Assembly: GCA_949825065.1 (NCBI GenBank)
Contig: OX463855.1
Location: forward strand, 42,170,232 to 42,234,231
DNA length: 64,000 bases
Direction of reading: 5' to 3'
Origin: Odontocerum albicorne
Taxonomy: Eukaryota; Arthropoda; Insecta; Trichoptera; Odontoceridae
In this document: in pieces, positions 13,911-25,571 of the stretch
Numbering within the stretch: position 1 is the first letter of the stretch
Layout: each line of letters opens with the position of its first letter
Notes under the pieces: generated by a model
What the model saw: only the letters and a program-made list of their open reading frames with translations
Told to the model about the DNA's origin: nothing
Database searches by the model: none
Position numbers and translations under genes: made by a program

Positions 13911-15715
13911 CCGACTCACAAAACACTTTATTTTTAGTTATTTGAGGGTTTTTAATATCGCTGATCAATAATCAGTAAGTATTAATATGAAATCAAACAA
14001 AAAAAATTGACGAAACTTGATAGTTTCTTATATATTGAGACTAATTGGCGCAAAAAATTTTCGACTCACAAAACACTTTATTTTTAGTTATTTGAGGGTT
14101 TTTAATATCGCTGATCAATAATCAGTAAGTATTAATATGAAATCAAACAAAAAAAAATTGACGAAACTTGAAAGTTTCCAATATATTGAGACTTAAAGAC
14201 GCAAAAAAATTTCGACTCACAAAACACTTTATTTTTAGTTATTTGAGGGTTTTTAATATCGCTTATCAATAATCAGTAAGTATTAATATGAAATCAAACA
14301 AAAAAAATTGAATAAACTTGATGGTGTCTTATATATTGAGACTTAGAGACGCCAAAAATTTTCGACTCACAAAACACTATATTTTTAGTTATTTGCGGGT
14401 TTTTAATATCGCTGATCAATAATCAGTAAGTATTAAGATGAAATCAAACAAAAAAAAATTGACTAAACTTGATAGTGTCTTATATATTGAGACTTAAAGA
14501 CGCAAAAAATTTTCGACTCACAAAACAATTTATTTTTAGTTATTTGAGGGTTTTTAATATCGCTGATCAATAATCAGTAAGTATTAATATGAAATCAAAC
14601 AAAAAAAAATTGACGAAACTTGATAGTTTCTTATATATTGAGACTAATTGGCGCAAAAAATTTTCGACTCACAAAACACTTTATTTTTAGTTATTTGAGG
14701 GTTTTTAATATCGCTGATCAATAATCAGTAAGTATTAATATGAAATCAAACAAAAAAAAAAAATTGACGAAACTTGATAGTTTCTTATATATTGAGACTA
14801 ATTGGCGCAAAAAAATTTCGACTCACAAAACACTGTATTTTTAGTTATTTGAGGGTTTTTAATATCGCTGATCAATAATAAGTAAGTATTAATATGAAAT
14901 CAAACAAAAAAAATTTGACTTAACTTGATAGTGTCTTATATATTGAGACTTAAAGACGCAAAAAATTTTCGACTCACAAAACACTTTATTTTTAGTTATT
15001 TGAGGGTTTTTAATATCGCTGATCAATAATCAGTAAGTATTAATATGAAATCAAACAAAAAAAAAAAATTGACGAAACTTGATAGTTTCTTATATATTGA
15101 GACTAATTGGCGCAAAAAAATTTCGACTCACAAAACACTGTATTTTTAGTTATTTGAGGGTTTTTAATATCGCTGATCAATAATCAGTAAGTATTAATAT
15201 GAAATCAAACAAAAAAAATTTGACTTAACTTGATAGTGTCTTATATATTGCGACTTAAAGACGCAAAAAATTTTCGACTCACAAAACACTTTATTTTTAG
15301 TTATTTGAAGGTTTTTAATATCGCTGATCAATAATCAGTAAGTATTAATATGAAATCAAATAAAAAAAAATTGACTAAACTTGATAGTGTCTTATATATT
15401 GAGACTTAAAGACGCAAAATATTTTCGACTCACAAAACACTTTATTTTTAGTTATTTGAGGGTTTTTAATATCGCTGATCAATAATCAGTAAGTATTAAT
15501 ATGAAATCAAACAAAAAAAAAAATTGACGAAACTTGATAGTTTCTTATATATTGAGACTAATTGGCGCAAAAAAATTTCGACTCACAAAACACTGTATTT
15601 TTAGTTATTTGAGGGTTTTTAATATCGCTGATCAATAATAAGTAAGTATTAATATGAAATCAAACAAAAAAAATTTGACTTAACTTGATAGTGTCTTATA
15701 TATTGAGACTTAAAG
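13911..15715. repeat. Higher-order block, copy 2 (5,590-bp offset)
   Basis: This is the partner of 8321-10125. The match ends near 15720, where this copy reads CGCAAAAAATTTT and the earlier one reads CGCAAAGAATTTT. Monomer classes then differ. Confidence 0.8.
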
Positions 15716-18280
15716 ACGCAAAAAATTTTCGACTCACAAAACACTTTATTTTTAGTTATTTGAAGGTTTTTAATATCGCTGATCAATAATCAGTAAGTAT
15801 TAATATGAAATCAAATAAAAAAAATTGACTAAACTTGATAGTGTCTTATATATTGAGACTTAAAGACGCAAAAAATTTTCGACTCACAAAACACTTTATT
15901 TTTAGTTATTTGAGGGTTTTTAATATCGCTGATCAATAATCAGTAAGTATTAATATGAAATCAAACAAAAAAAAATTGACGAAACTTGATAGTTTCTTAT
16001 ATATTGAGACTAATTGGCGCAAAAAATTTCCGACTCACAAAACACTTTATTTTTAGTTATTTGAGGGTTTTTAATATCGCTGATCAATAATCAGTAAGTA
16101 TTAATATGAAATCAAACAAAAAAAAATTGACGAAACTTGAAAGTTTCCAATATATTGAGACTTAAAGACGCAAAAAAATTTCGACTCACAAAACACTTTA
16201 TTTTTAGTTATTTGAGGGTTTTTAATATCGCTTATCAATAATCAGTAAGTATTAATATGAAATCAAACAAAAAAAATTGAATAAACTTGATGGTGTCTTA
16301 TATATTGAGACTTAGAGACGCCAAAAATTTTCGACTCACAAAACACTATATTTTTAGTTATTTGCGGGTTTTTAATATCGCTGATCAATAATGAGTAAGT
16401 ATTAAGATGAAATCAAACAAAAAAAAATTGACTAAACTTGATAGTGTCTTATATATTGAGACTTAAAGACGCAAAAAATTTTCGACTCACAAAACAATTT
16501 ATTTTTAGTTATTTGAGGGTTTTTAATATCGCTGATCAATAATCAGTAAGTATTAATATGAAATCAAACAAAAAAAAATTGACGAAACTTGATAGTTTCT
16601 TATATATTGAGACTAATTGGCGCAAAAAATTTTCGACTCACAAAACACTTTATTTTTAGTTATTTGAGGGTTTTTAATATCGCTGATCAATAATAAGTAA
16701 GTATTAATATGAAATCAAACAAAAAAAATTTGACTTAACTTGATAGTGTCTTATATATTGAGACTTAAAGACGCAAAAAATTTTCGACTCACAAAACACT
16801 TTATTTTTAGTTATTTGAAGGTTTTTAATATCGCTGATCAATAATCAGTAAGTATTAATATGAAATCAAATAAAAAAAAATTGACTAAACTTGATAGTGT
16901 CTTATATATTGAGACTTAAAGACGCAAAAAAATTTCGACTCACAAAACACTTTATTTTTAGTTATTTGAGGGTTTTTAATATCGCTGATCAGTAAGTATT
17001 AATATGAAATCAAACAAAAAAAAATTGACGAAACTTGATAGTTTCTTATATATTGAGACTAATTGGCGCAAAAAATTTTCGACTCACAAAACACTTTATT
17101 TTTAGTTATTTGAGGGTTTTTAATATCGCTGATCAATAATCAGTAAGTATTAATATGAAATCAAACAAAAAAAAAAAATTGACGAAACTTGATAGTTTCT
17201 TATATATTGAGACTAATTGGCGCAAAAAAATTTCGACTCACAAAACACTGTATTTTTAGTTATTTGAGGGTTTTTAATATCGCTGATCAATAATAAGTAA
17301 GTATTAATATGAAATCAAACAAAAAAAATTTGACTTAACTTGATAGTGTCTTATATATTGAGACTTAAAGACGCAAAAAATTTTCGACTCACAAAACACT
17401 TTATTTTTAGTTATTTGAGGGTTTTTAATATCGCTGATCAATAATCAGTAAGTATTAATATGAAATCAAACAAAAAAAAATTGACGAAACTTGATAGTTT
17501 CTTATATATTGAGACTAATTGGCGCAAAAAAATTTCGACTCACAAAACACTGTATTTTTAGTTATTTGAGGGTTTTTAATATCGCTGATCAATAATCAGT
17601 AAGTATTAATATGAAATCAAACAAAAAAAATTTGACTTAACTTGATAGTGTCTTATATATTGCGACTTAAAGACGCAAAAAATTTTCGACTCACAAAACA
17701 CTTTATTTTTAGTTATTTGAAGGTTTTTAATATCGCTGATCAATAATCAGTAAGTATTAATATGAAATCAAATAAAAAAAAATTGACTAAACTTGATAGT
17801 GTCTTATATATTGAGACTTAAAGACGCAAAAAATTTTCGACTCACAAAACACTTTATTTTTAGTTATTTGAGGGTTTTTAATATCGCTGATCAATAATCA
17901 GTAAGTATTAATATGAAATCAAACAAAAAAAAAATTGACGAAACTTGATAGTTTCTTATATATTGAGACTAATTGGCGCAAAAAAATTTCGACTCACAAA
18001 ACACTGTATTTTTAGTTATTTGAGGGTTTTTAATATCGCTGATCAATAATAAGTAAGTATTAATATGAAATCAAACAAAAAAAATTTGACTTAACTTGAT
18101 AGTGTCTTATATATTGAGACTTAAAGACGCAAAAAATTTTCGACTCACAAAACACTTTATTTTTAGTTATTTGAAGGTTTTTAATATCGCTGATCAATAA
18201 TCAGTAAGTATTAATATGAAATCAAATAAAAAAAAATTGACTAAACTTGATAGTGTCTTATATATTGAGACTTAAAGACG
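15700..18280. repeat. Higher-order block, copy 1 (3,927-bp offset)
   Basis: This segment repeats at about 19630-22210. Paired markers are CAAATAAAAAAAATTG at 15812/19739, TTTCCGACTC at 16027/19954, the GAGACTTAGAGACGCC unit at 16307/20234, and TTGCGACTT near 17661/21595. The offset grows from 3,927 to 3,934 bp because one monomer here (near 16988) has lost 7 bases: it reads GCTGATCAGTAAG and lacks the middle of the dyad. Confidence 0.8.
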
Positions 18281-19629
18281 CAAAAAAATTTCGACTCACA
18301 AAACTCTTTATTTTTAGTTATTTGAGGGTTTTTAATATCGCTGATCAATAATCAGTAAGTATTAATATGAAATCAAACAAAAAAAAATTGACGAAACTTG
18401 ATAGTTTCTTATATATTGAGACTAATTGGCGCAAAAAATTTTCGACTCACAAAACACTTTATTTTTAGTTATTTGAGGGTTTTTAATATCGCTGATCAAT
18501 AATCAGTAAGTATTAATATGAAATCAAACAAAAAAAAAAATTTGACGAAACTTGATAGTTTCTTATATATTGAGACTAATTGGCGCAAAAAAATTTCGAC
18601 TCACAAAACACTGTATTTTTAGTTATTTGAGGGTTTTTAATATCGCTGATCAATAATAAGTAAGTATTAATATGAAATCAAACAAAAAAAATTTGACTTA
18701 ACTTGATAGTGTCTTATATATTGAGACTTAAAGACGCAAAAAATTTTCGACTCACAAAACACTTTATTTTTAGTTATTTGAGGGTTTTTAATATCGCTGA
18801 TCAATAATCAGTAAGTATTAATATGAAATCAAACAAAAAAAAATTGACGAAACTTGATAGTTTCTTATATATTGAGACTAATTGGCGCAAAAAAATTTCG
18901 ACTCACAAAACACTGTATTTTTAGTTATTTGAGGGTTTTTAATATCGCTGATCAATAATCAGTAAGTATTAATATGAAATCAAACAAAAAAAATTTGACT
19001 TAACTTGATAGTGTCTTATATATTGCGACTTAAAGACGCAAAAAATTTTCGACTCACAAAACACTTTATTTTTAGTTATTTGAAGGTTTTTAATATCGCT
19101 GATCAATAATCAGTAAGTATTAATATGAAATCAAATAAAAAAAAAATTGACTAAACTTGATAGTGTCTTATATATTGAGACTTAAAGACGCAAAAAATTT
19201 TCGACTCACAAAACACTTTATTTTTAGTTATTTGAGGGTTTTTAATATCGCTGATCAATAATCAGTAAGTATTAATATGAAATCAAACAAAAAAAAATTG
19301 ACGAAACTTGATAGTTTCTTATATATTGAGACTAATTGGCGCAAAAAATTTCCGACTCACAAAACACTTTATTTTTAGTTATTTGAGGGTTTTTAATATC
19401 GCTGATCAATAATCAGTAAGTATTAATATGAAATCAAACAAAAAAAAAAATTGACGAAACTTGATAGTTTCTTATATATTGAGACTAATTGGCGCAAAAA
19501 AATTTCGACTCACAAAACACTGTATTTTTAGTTATTTGAGGGTTTTTAATATCGCTGATCAATAATAAGTAAGTATTAATATGAAATCAAACAAAAAAAA
19601 TTTGACTTAACTTGATAGTGTCTTATATA

Positions 19630-22210
19630 TTGCGACTTAAAGACGCAAAAAATTTTCGACCCACAAAACACTTTATTTTTAGTTATTTGAAGGTTTTTAA
19701 TATCGCTGATCAATAATCAGTAAGTATTAATATGAAATCAAATAAAAAAAATTGACTAAACTTGATAGTGTCTTATATATTGAGACTTAAAGACGCAAAA
19801 AATTTTCGACTCACAAAACACTTTATTTTTAGTTATTTGAGGGTTTTTAATATCGCTGATCAATAATCAGTAAGTATTAATATGAAATCAAACAAAAAAA
19901 AATTGACGAAACTTGATAGTTTCTTATATATTGAGACTAATTGGCGCAAAAAATTTCCGACTCACAAAACACTTTATTTTTAGTTATTTGAGGGTTTTTA
20001 ATATCGCTGATCAATAATCAGTAAGTATTAATATGAAATCAAACAAAAAAAAATTGACGAAACTTGAAAGTTTCCAATATATTGAGACTTAAAGACGCAA
20101 AAAAATTTCGACTCACAAAACACTTTATTTTTAGTTATTTGAGGGTTTTTAATATCGCTTATCAATAATCAGTAAGTATTAATATGAAATCAAACAAAAA
20201 AAATTGAATAAACTTGATGGTGTCTTATATATTGAGACTTAGAGACGCCAAAAATTTTCGACTCACAAAACACTATATTTTTAGTTATTTGCGGGTTTTT
20301 AATATCGCTGATCAATAATCAGTAAGTATTAATATGAAATCAAACAAAAAAAAATTGACTAAACTTGATAGTGTCTTATATATTGAGACTTAAAGACGCA
20401 AAAAATTTTCGACTCACAAAACAATTTATTTTTAGTTATTTGAGGGTTTTTAATATCGCTGATCAATAATCAGTAAGTATTAATATGAAATCAAACAAAA
20501 AAAAATTGACGAAACTTGATAGTTTCTTATATATTGAGACTAATTGGCGCAAAAAATTTTCGACTCACAAAACACTTTATTTTTAGTTATTTGAAGGTTT
20601 TTAATATCGCTGATCAATAATCAGTAAGTATTAATATGAAATCAAACAAAAAAAATTTGACTTAACTTGATAGTGTCTTATATATTGAGACTTAAAGACG
20701 CAAAAAATTTTCGACTCACAAAACACTTTATTTTTAGTTATTTGAAGGTTTTTAATATCGCTGATCAATAATCAGTAAGTATTAATATGAAATCAAATAA
20801 AAAAAAATTGACTAAACTTGATAGTGTCTTATATATTGAGACTTAAAGACGCAAAAAAATTTCGACTCACAAAACACTTTATTTTTAGTTATTTGAGGGT
20901 TTTTAATATCGCTGATCAATAATCAGTAAGTATTAATATGAAATCAAACAAAAAAAAATTGACGAAACTTGATAGTTTCTTATATATTGAGACTAATTGG
21001 CGCAAAAAATTTTCGACTCACAAAACACTTTATTTTTAGTTATTTGAGGGTTTTTAATATCGCTGATCAATAATCAGTAAGTATTAATATGAAATCAAAC
21101 AAAAAAAAAAAATTGACGAAACTTGATAGTTTCTTATATATTGAGACTAATTGGCGCAAAAAAATTTCGACTCACAAAACACTGTATTTTTAGTTATTTG
21201 AGGGTTTTTAATATCGCTGATCAATAATAAGTAAGTATTAATATGAAATCAAACAAAAAAAATTTGACTTAACTTGATAGTGTCTTATATATTGAGACTT
21301 AAAGACGCAAAAAATTTTCGACTCACAAAACACTTTATTTTTAGTTATTTGAGGGTTTTTAATATCGCTGATCAATAATCAGTAAGTATTAATATGAAAT
21401 CAAACAAAAAAAAATTGACGAAACTTGATAGTTTCTTATATATTGAGACTAATTGGCGCAAAAAAATTTCGACTCACAAAACACTGTATTTTTAGTTATT
21501 TGAGGGTTTTTAATATCGCTGATCAATAATCAGTAAGTATTAATATGAAATCAAACAAAAAAAATTTGACTTAACTTGATAGTGTCTTATATATTGCGAC
21601 TTAAAGACGCAAAAAATTTTCGACTCACAAAACACTTTATTTTTAGTTATTTGAAGGTTTTTAATATCGCTGATCAATAATCAGTAAGTATTAATATGAA
21701 ATCAAATAAAAAAAAATTGACTAAACTTGATAGTGTCTTATATATTGAGACTTAAAGACGCAAAAAATTTTCGACTCACAAAACACTTTATTTTTAGTTA
21801 TTTGAGGGTTTTTAATATCGCTGATCAATAATCAGTAAGTATTAATATGAAATCAAACAAAAAAAAATTGACGAAACTTGATAGTTTCTTATATATTGAG
21901 ACTAATTGGCGCAAAAAAATTTCGACTCACAAAACACTGTATTTTTAGTTATTTGAGGGTTTTTAATATCGCTGATCAATAATAAGTAAGTATTAATATG
22001 AAATCAAACAAAAAAAATTTGACTTAACTTGATAGTGTCTTATATATTGAGACTTAAAGACGCAAAAAATTTTCGACTCACAAAACACTTTATTTTTAGT
22101 TATTTGAAGGTTTTTAATATCGCTGATCAATAATCAGTAAGTATTAATATGAAATCAAATAAAAAAAATTGACTAAACTTGATAGTGTCTTATATATTGA
22201 GACTTAAAGA
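19630..22210. repeat. Higher-order block, copy 2 (3,927-bp offset)
   Basis: This is the partner of 15700-18280. The dyad is intact at the position where the first copy has its 7-base loss. Its own start is copied again 2,417 bp (16 monomers) further on: TTTCCGACTC at 19954/22371 and GAGACTTAGAGACGCC at 20234/22651. This segment has therefore been amplified more than once. Confidence 0.75.
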
Positions 22211-24291
22211 CGCAAAAAATTTTCGACTCACAAAACACTTTATTTTTAGTTATTTGAGGGTTTTTAATATCGCTGATCAATAATCAGTAAGTATTAATAT
22301 GAAATCAAACAAAAAAAAATTGACGAAACTTGATAGTTTCTTATATATTGAGACTAATTGGCGCAAAAAATTTCCGACTCACAAAACACTTTATTTTTAG
22401 TTATTTGAGGGTTTTTAATATCGCTGATCAATAATCAGTAAGTATTAATATGAAATCAAACAAAAAAAAATTGACGAAACTTGAAAGTTTCCAATATATT
22501 GAGACTTAAAGACGCAAAAAAATTTCGACTCACAAAACACTTTATTTTTAGTTATTTGAGGGTTTTTAATATCGCTTATCAATAATCAGTAAGTATTAAT
22601 ATGAAATCAAACAAAAAAAATTGAATAAACTTGATGGTGTCTTATATATTGAGACTTAGAGACGCCAAAAATTTTCGACTCACAAAACACTATATTTTTA
22701 GTTATTTGCGGGTTTTTAATATCGCTGATCAATAATCAGTAAGTATTAAGATGAAATCAAACAAAAAAAAATTGACTAAACTTGATAGTGTCTTATATAT
22801 TGAGACTTAAAGACGCAAAAAATTTTCGACTCACAAAACAATTTATTTTTAGTTATTTGAGGGTTTTTAATATCGCTGATCAATAATCAGTAAGTATTAA
22901 TATGAAATCAAACAAAAAAAAATTGACGAAACTTGATAGTTTCTTATATATTGAGACTAATTGGCGCAAAAAATTTTCGACTCACAAAACACTTTATTTT
23001 TAGTTATTTGAGGGTTTTTAATATCGCTGATCAATAATCAGTAAGTATTAATATGAAATCAAACAAAAAAAATTTGACTTAACTTGATAGTGTCTTATAT
23101 ATTGAGACTTAAAGACGCAAAAAATTTTCGACTCACAAAACACTTTATTTTTAGTTATTTGAAGGTTTTTAATATCGCTGATCAATAATCAGTAAGTATT
23201 AATATGAAATCAAATAAAAAAAAATTGACTAAACTTGATAGTGTCTTATATATTGAGACTTAAAGACGCAAAAAAATTTCGACTCACAAAACACTTTATT
23301 TTTAGTTATTTGAGGGTTTTTAATATCGCTGATCAATAATCAGTAAGTATTAATATGAAATCAAACAAAAAAAAATTGACGAAACTTGATAGTTTCTCAT
23401 ATATTGAGACTAATTGGCGCAAAAAATTTCGGACTCAGAAAACACTTTATTTTTAGTTATTTGAGGGTTTTTAATATCGCTGATCAATAATCTGTAAGTA
23501 TTAATATGAAATCAAACAAAAAAAATTGACAAAGCTTGATAGTTTCTTATATATTGAGACTAATTGGCGCAAAAAATTTTCGACTAACAAAACACTTTAT
23601 TTTTAGTTATTTGAGGGTTTTTAATATCGCTGATCAATAATCAGTAAGTATTAATATGAAATCAAACAAAAAAAAATTAACGAAACTTGATAGTTTCTTA
23701 TATATTGAGACTAATTGGCGCAAAAAATTTCGGACTCAGAAAACACTTTATTTTTAGTTATTTGAGGGTTTTTAATATCGCTGATCAATAATCTGTAAGT
23801 ATTAATATGAAATCAAACAAAAAAAATTGACAAAGCTTGATAGTTTCTTATATATTGAGACTAATTGGCGCAAAAAATTTTCGACTAACAAAACACTTTA
23901 TTTTTAGTTATTTGAGGGTTTTTAATATCGCTGATCAATAATCAGTAAGTATAAATATGAAATCAAACAAAAAAAATTGAATAAACTTGATAGTGTCTTA
24001 TACATGACGCCAAAAGTTTTCGACTCACAAAACACTTTATTTTTAGTTATTTGAGGGGTTTTAATATCGCTTATCAATAATAAGTAAGTATTAATATGAA
24101 ATCAAACAAAAAAAATTTGACTAAACTTGATAGTGTCTTATATATTGAGACTTAAAGAGGCAAAAAAATTTCGACTCACAAAACACTTTATTTTTAGTTA
24201 TTTGAGGGTTTTTAATATCGCTGATCAATAATCAGTAAGTATTAATATGAAATCAAACAAAAAAAAATTGACTTATTTTGATAGTGTCTTA

Positions 24292-24293
24292 TA
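24292..24293. repeat. TA target-site duplication, left
   Basis: Placing the element ends at TTAGG leaves TA on both sides. Removing the element and one TA restores GTCTTATATATTGAGG, the exact sequence of intact satellite units. This fixes the boundary, because the alternative (ends at GGTCC) would not restore the monomer. Confidence 0.9.
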
Positions 24294-24324
24294 TTAGGTC
24301 CTTACATATGAAATTGGCGTTTTG
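24294..24324. repeat. Mariner terminal inverted repeat, left (3' end of gene)
   Basis: This 31-bp end starts TTAGGTCC and ends GGCGTTTTG. It is an exact reverse complement of 25539-25569. In mariners these ends are bound by the paired helix-turn-helix domains of the transposase. Confidence 0.95.
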
Positions 24325-24366
24325 TTTGGGAGGAACATAAAGTTGATTTTTTTTTAATATAATATA

Positions 24367-24372
24367 TTTATT
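24367..24372 (-). promoter_or_regulatory. Candidate polyadenylation signal AATAAA of the mariner transposase
   Basis: AATAAA on the minus strand overlaps the last base of the TAA stop codon (24374-24372) and lies just upstream of an AT-rich stretch and the left terminal repeat. Position and sequence fit a polyadenylation signal, but AT-rich DNA yields this motif easily. Confidence 0.4.
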
Positions 24373-25401
24373 TAATCAAAGTATGTACCATTGCTATCTA
24401 TGCACTTTTGCCATCTCATAGGTAGTTCATCGATCCCTTTACTAAAAAAACCATTCGGACGGGAATCAATAAAATCTTTGAAGTCGGTTTGGACTGCCCC
24501 ATCGGAGTTGAATTTTTTCCCTTGCAAGAAGTTATCCAAATTTCGAAAAAAATAGTAATCTGTTGGGGCAAGGTCCGGAGAGTACGGTGGATGTCTTAGA
24601 CATTCCAATTGAAGCTCTTCTAATTTGGTAGCCGTCTGTTGTGCAGTGTGTGGTCTAGCGTTATCATGAAGCAGCAGTGGCCTAGAGCGATTAACCAGCC
24701 TCGGTTGTTTAGCAGCTAGCTTTTCCATCATAGTTTGCAGTTGCTGACAATAGACATCTGCCGTAATCGTCTGGCCAGATTTAAGAAAGCTGTAGTGAAC
24801 GACACCAGCACTAGTCCACCAAACGCTCACAAGTAACTTTTTTGGAGTCAATTTTCGCTTGGGGCATGGTTTGGCTGGTTCGGCAGGGTTCAGCCATTGC
24901 GATGAGCGCTTCCGATTATCATACAGGATCCACTTTTCATCACAGGTAATGATTCGATTCAAAATCCCTTCATTATTGTGCCGGTTGAGTAATGCAACGC
25001 AGCAGTCAACGCGCGTTTGTTGATTTGCTTCACTCAATTCGTGAGGTACCCACCTTTCAAGCTTTTTCACCTTCCCAATTTGCTTCAAGTGGATTAAAAC
25101 AGTTTTATCACTAACACCGCAGCCTGCAGCTAACTCGGACGTGGTTTGCGATGGATCCGCTTCCACAATAGCCTTCAATTCTTCATTATCAACTTTCTCC
25201 ACGGGGCTTGTTCTGCAGGTCGAAATTTCCAGAACGAAAACGTTGGAACCAAAAACGCACTGTGTTTTCTTTTGCGGCACCGTCGCCATACACATCATTA
25301 ATCCTTCGAGCCGTTTCTGCAGCACTGGTGCCACGGTGGAAATCGTACTCGTAAGTAACGCGATATTTCAAGTTTTCTATTTTGTAAACTGAGTGACGCA
25401 A
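24372..25401 (-). pseudogene. Mariner transposase, frameshifted and lacking an ATG start
   Basis: The gene encoded the transposase that binds the terminal repeats and moves the element into TA sites. Two minus-strand frames make up the protein. The first (25401 to about 25198) has the N-terminal helix-turn-helix, with SAAETARRIND and VRFWFQRF, and ends NKPRGE before a stop at 25189-25191. The second (about 25197 to 24372) continues with KVDNEELKAIVEADP, a second helix-turn-helix, WVPHEL, TCDEKW, HDNARPH and YSPDLAPTD. The catalytic aspartates are D132, D224 and D259 of the second frame's 320 codons, with 34 residues between the last two, so DD34D is intact. The frame must advance one base (or lost 2 mod 3 bases) near 25197-25200, where mariners carry a GRP(R) linker that is missing here. 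The first frame opens with TTG and no ATG lies between it and the upstream stop at 25435-25437. Combined length is about 342 residues, normal for the family. It is very likely inactive as it stands. Confidence 0.93.
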
Positions 25402-25538
25402 AGAAAAAAAACAATTGAGGAAAAAACAAATTAATTATAATTTTCGAAACACAAATACTTGAGTAAATAGCTGTATAAATTTGAATTTGGAATTCCTAAC
25501 CAAAGAGAAGATATTTGAGATCAAAGTTGCCAGTACGG
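25402..25538 (-). other. 5' untranslated region of the mariner
   Basis: This stretch of about 137 bp between the right terminal repeat and the transposase frame is AT-rich. In the transposase frame it has a stop codon at 25435-25437 and no ATG. It should hold the element's promoter by position, but no convincing promoter motif stands out. Confidence 0.45.
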
Positions 25539-25569
25539 CAAAACGCCAATTTCATATGTAAGGACCTAA
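25539..25569. repeat. Mariner terminal inverted repeat, right (5' end of gene)
   Basis: This is an exact reverse complement of the left repeat over 31 bp. It lies about 140 bp upstream of the first codon of the transposase reading frame. The symmetry stops beyond 31 bp. Confidence 0.95.
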
Positions 25570-25571
25570 TA
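25570..25571. repeat. TA target-site duplication, right
   Basis: This is the second copy of the TA dinucleotide flanking the element. Satellite sequence resumes immediately with TATTGAGGCTTAAAG. Confidence 0.9.

Larger units (their letters stand above)
1..24293. repeat. Satellite array, left arm (about 151-bp monomer)
   Basis: This stretch is a head-to-tail tandem array of an AT-rich monomer. Successive units begin with GAGACT at 1, 152, 303 and 454, which sets the period at 151 bp. All units have the same orientation. Each contains a run of 6-7 A followed by 3-4 T, a T-rich block with TTATTTGAGGG, the dyad CTGATCAATAATCAG, the palindrome TATTAATA, ATGAAATCAAAC and an A-run of 7-12. Stop codons close every frame quickly and no gene is present. 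Unit-to-unit differences are few and come as linked sets, so monomers fall into classes arranged in higher-order blocks. Variants typical of this arm are TTTGCGGG, AATTTGC in the short class, and GATATCAAAC. The array continues beyond base 1. A structural or heterochromatic role is inferred only from this organisation. Confidence 0.98.
24294..25569 (-). mobile_element. Mariner-type (Tc1/mariner superfamily) DNA transposon, 1,276 bp
   Basis: This is a complete-length cut-and-paste transposon inside a satellite monomer. It has perfect 31-bp terminal inverted repeats (24294-24324 and 25539-25569, beginning TTAGGTCCTTACATATG), a TA target duplication, and a single transposase gene on the minus strand. 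All three are hallmarks of mariner, and 1.28 kb is the usual size. Its base composition is clearly more GC-rich than the surrounding array. Transposase motifs (WVPHEL, TCDEKW, HDNARPH, YSPDLAPTD) give a DD34D signature. From remembered family patterns, the TTAGG ends and the RWQKC.DSNG.YFD terminus look closest to cecropia/mori-type mariners, the group that includes human Hsmar1; this subfamily placement is tentative. The identical inverted repeats suggest a fairly recent insertion, but the gene is frameshifted, so the copy is probably non-autonomous. Its ends could still be moved by a related transposase. Confidence 0.95.

Noticed and set aside
24294..24298. TTAGG, the insect telomere repeat unit
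   Set aside because: It occurs singly as the start of the mariner terminal repeat. There is no tandem TTAGG run, so it gives no evidence of a telomere.
25200..25334. ATG-initiated start at 25334 for the long transposase frame
   Set aside because: The first 45 or so codons of that frame are an out-of-frame reading of the region whose other frame encodes the conserved N-terminal helix-turn-helix. The true N terminus is in the other frame, so this ATG is fortuitous.
25141..25392. Plus-strand open frame of 83 codons inside the transposon
   Set aside because: It lies antisense to the transposase coding region, shows no recognisable motif and is explained as a shadow of the real gene.
24297..25566. 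Alternative transposon boundaries at GGTCC...GGACC with flanking TA
   Set aside because: These ends also leave TA on both sides, but removing the element would not restore the normal satellite sequence. The TTAGG ends restore it exactly and extend the inverted repeat to 31 bp.
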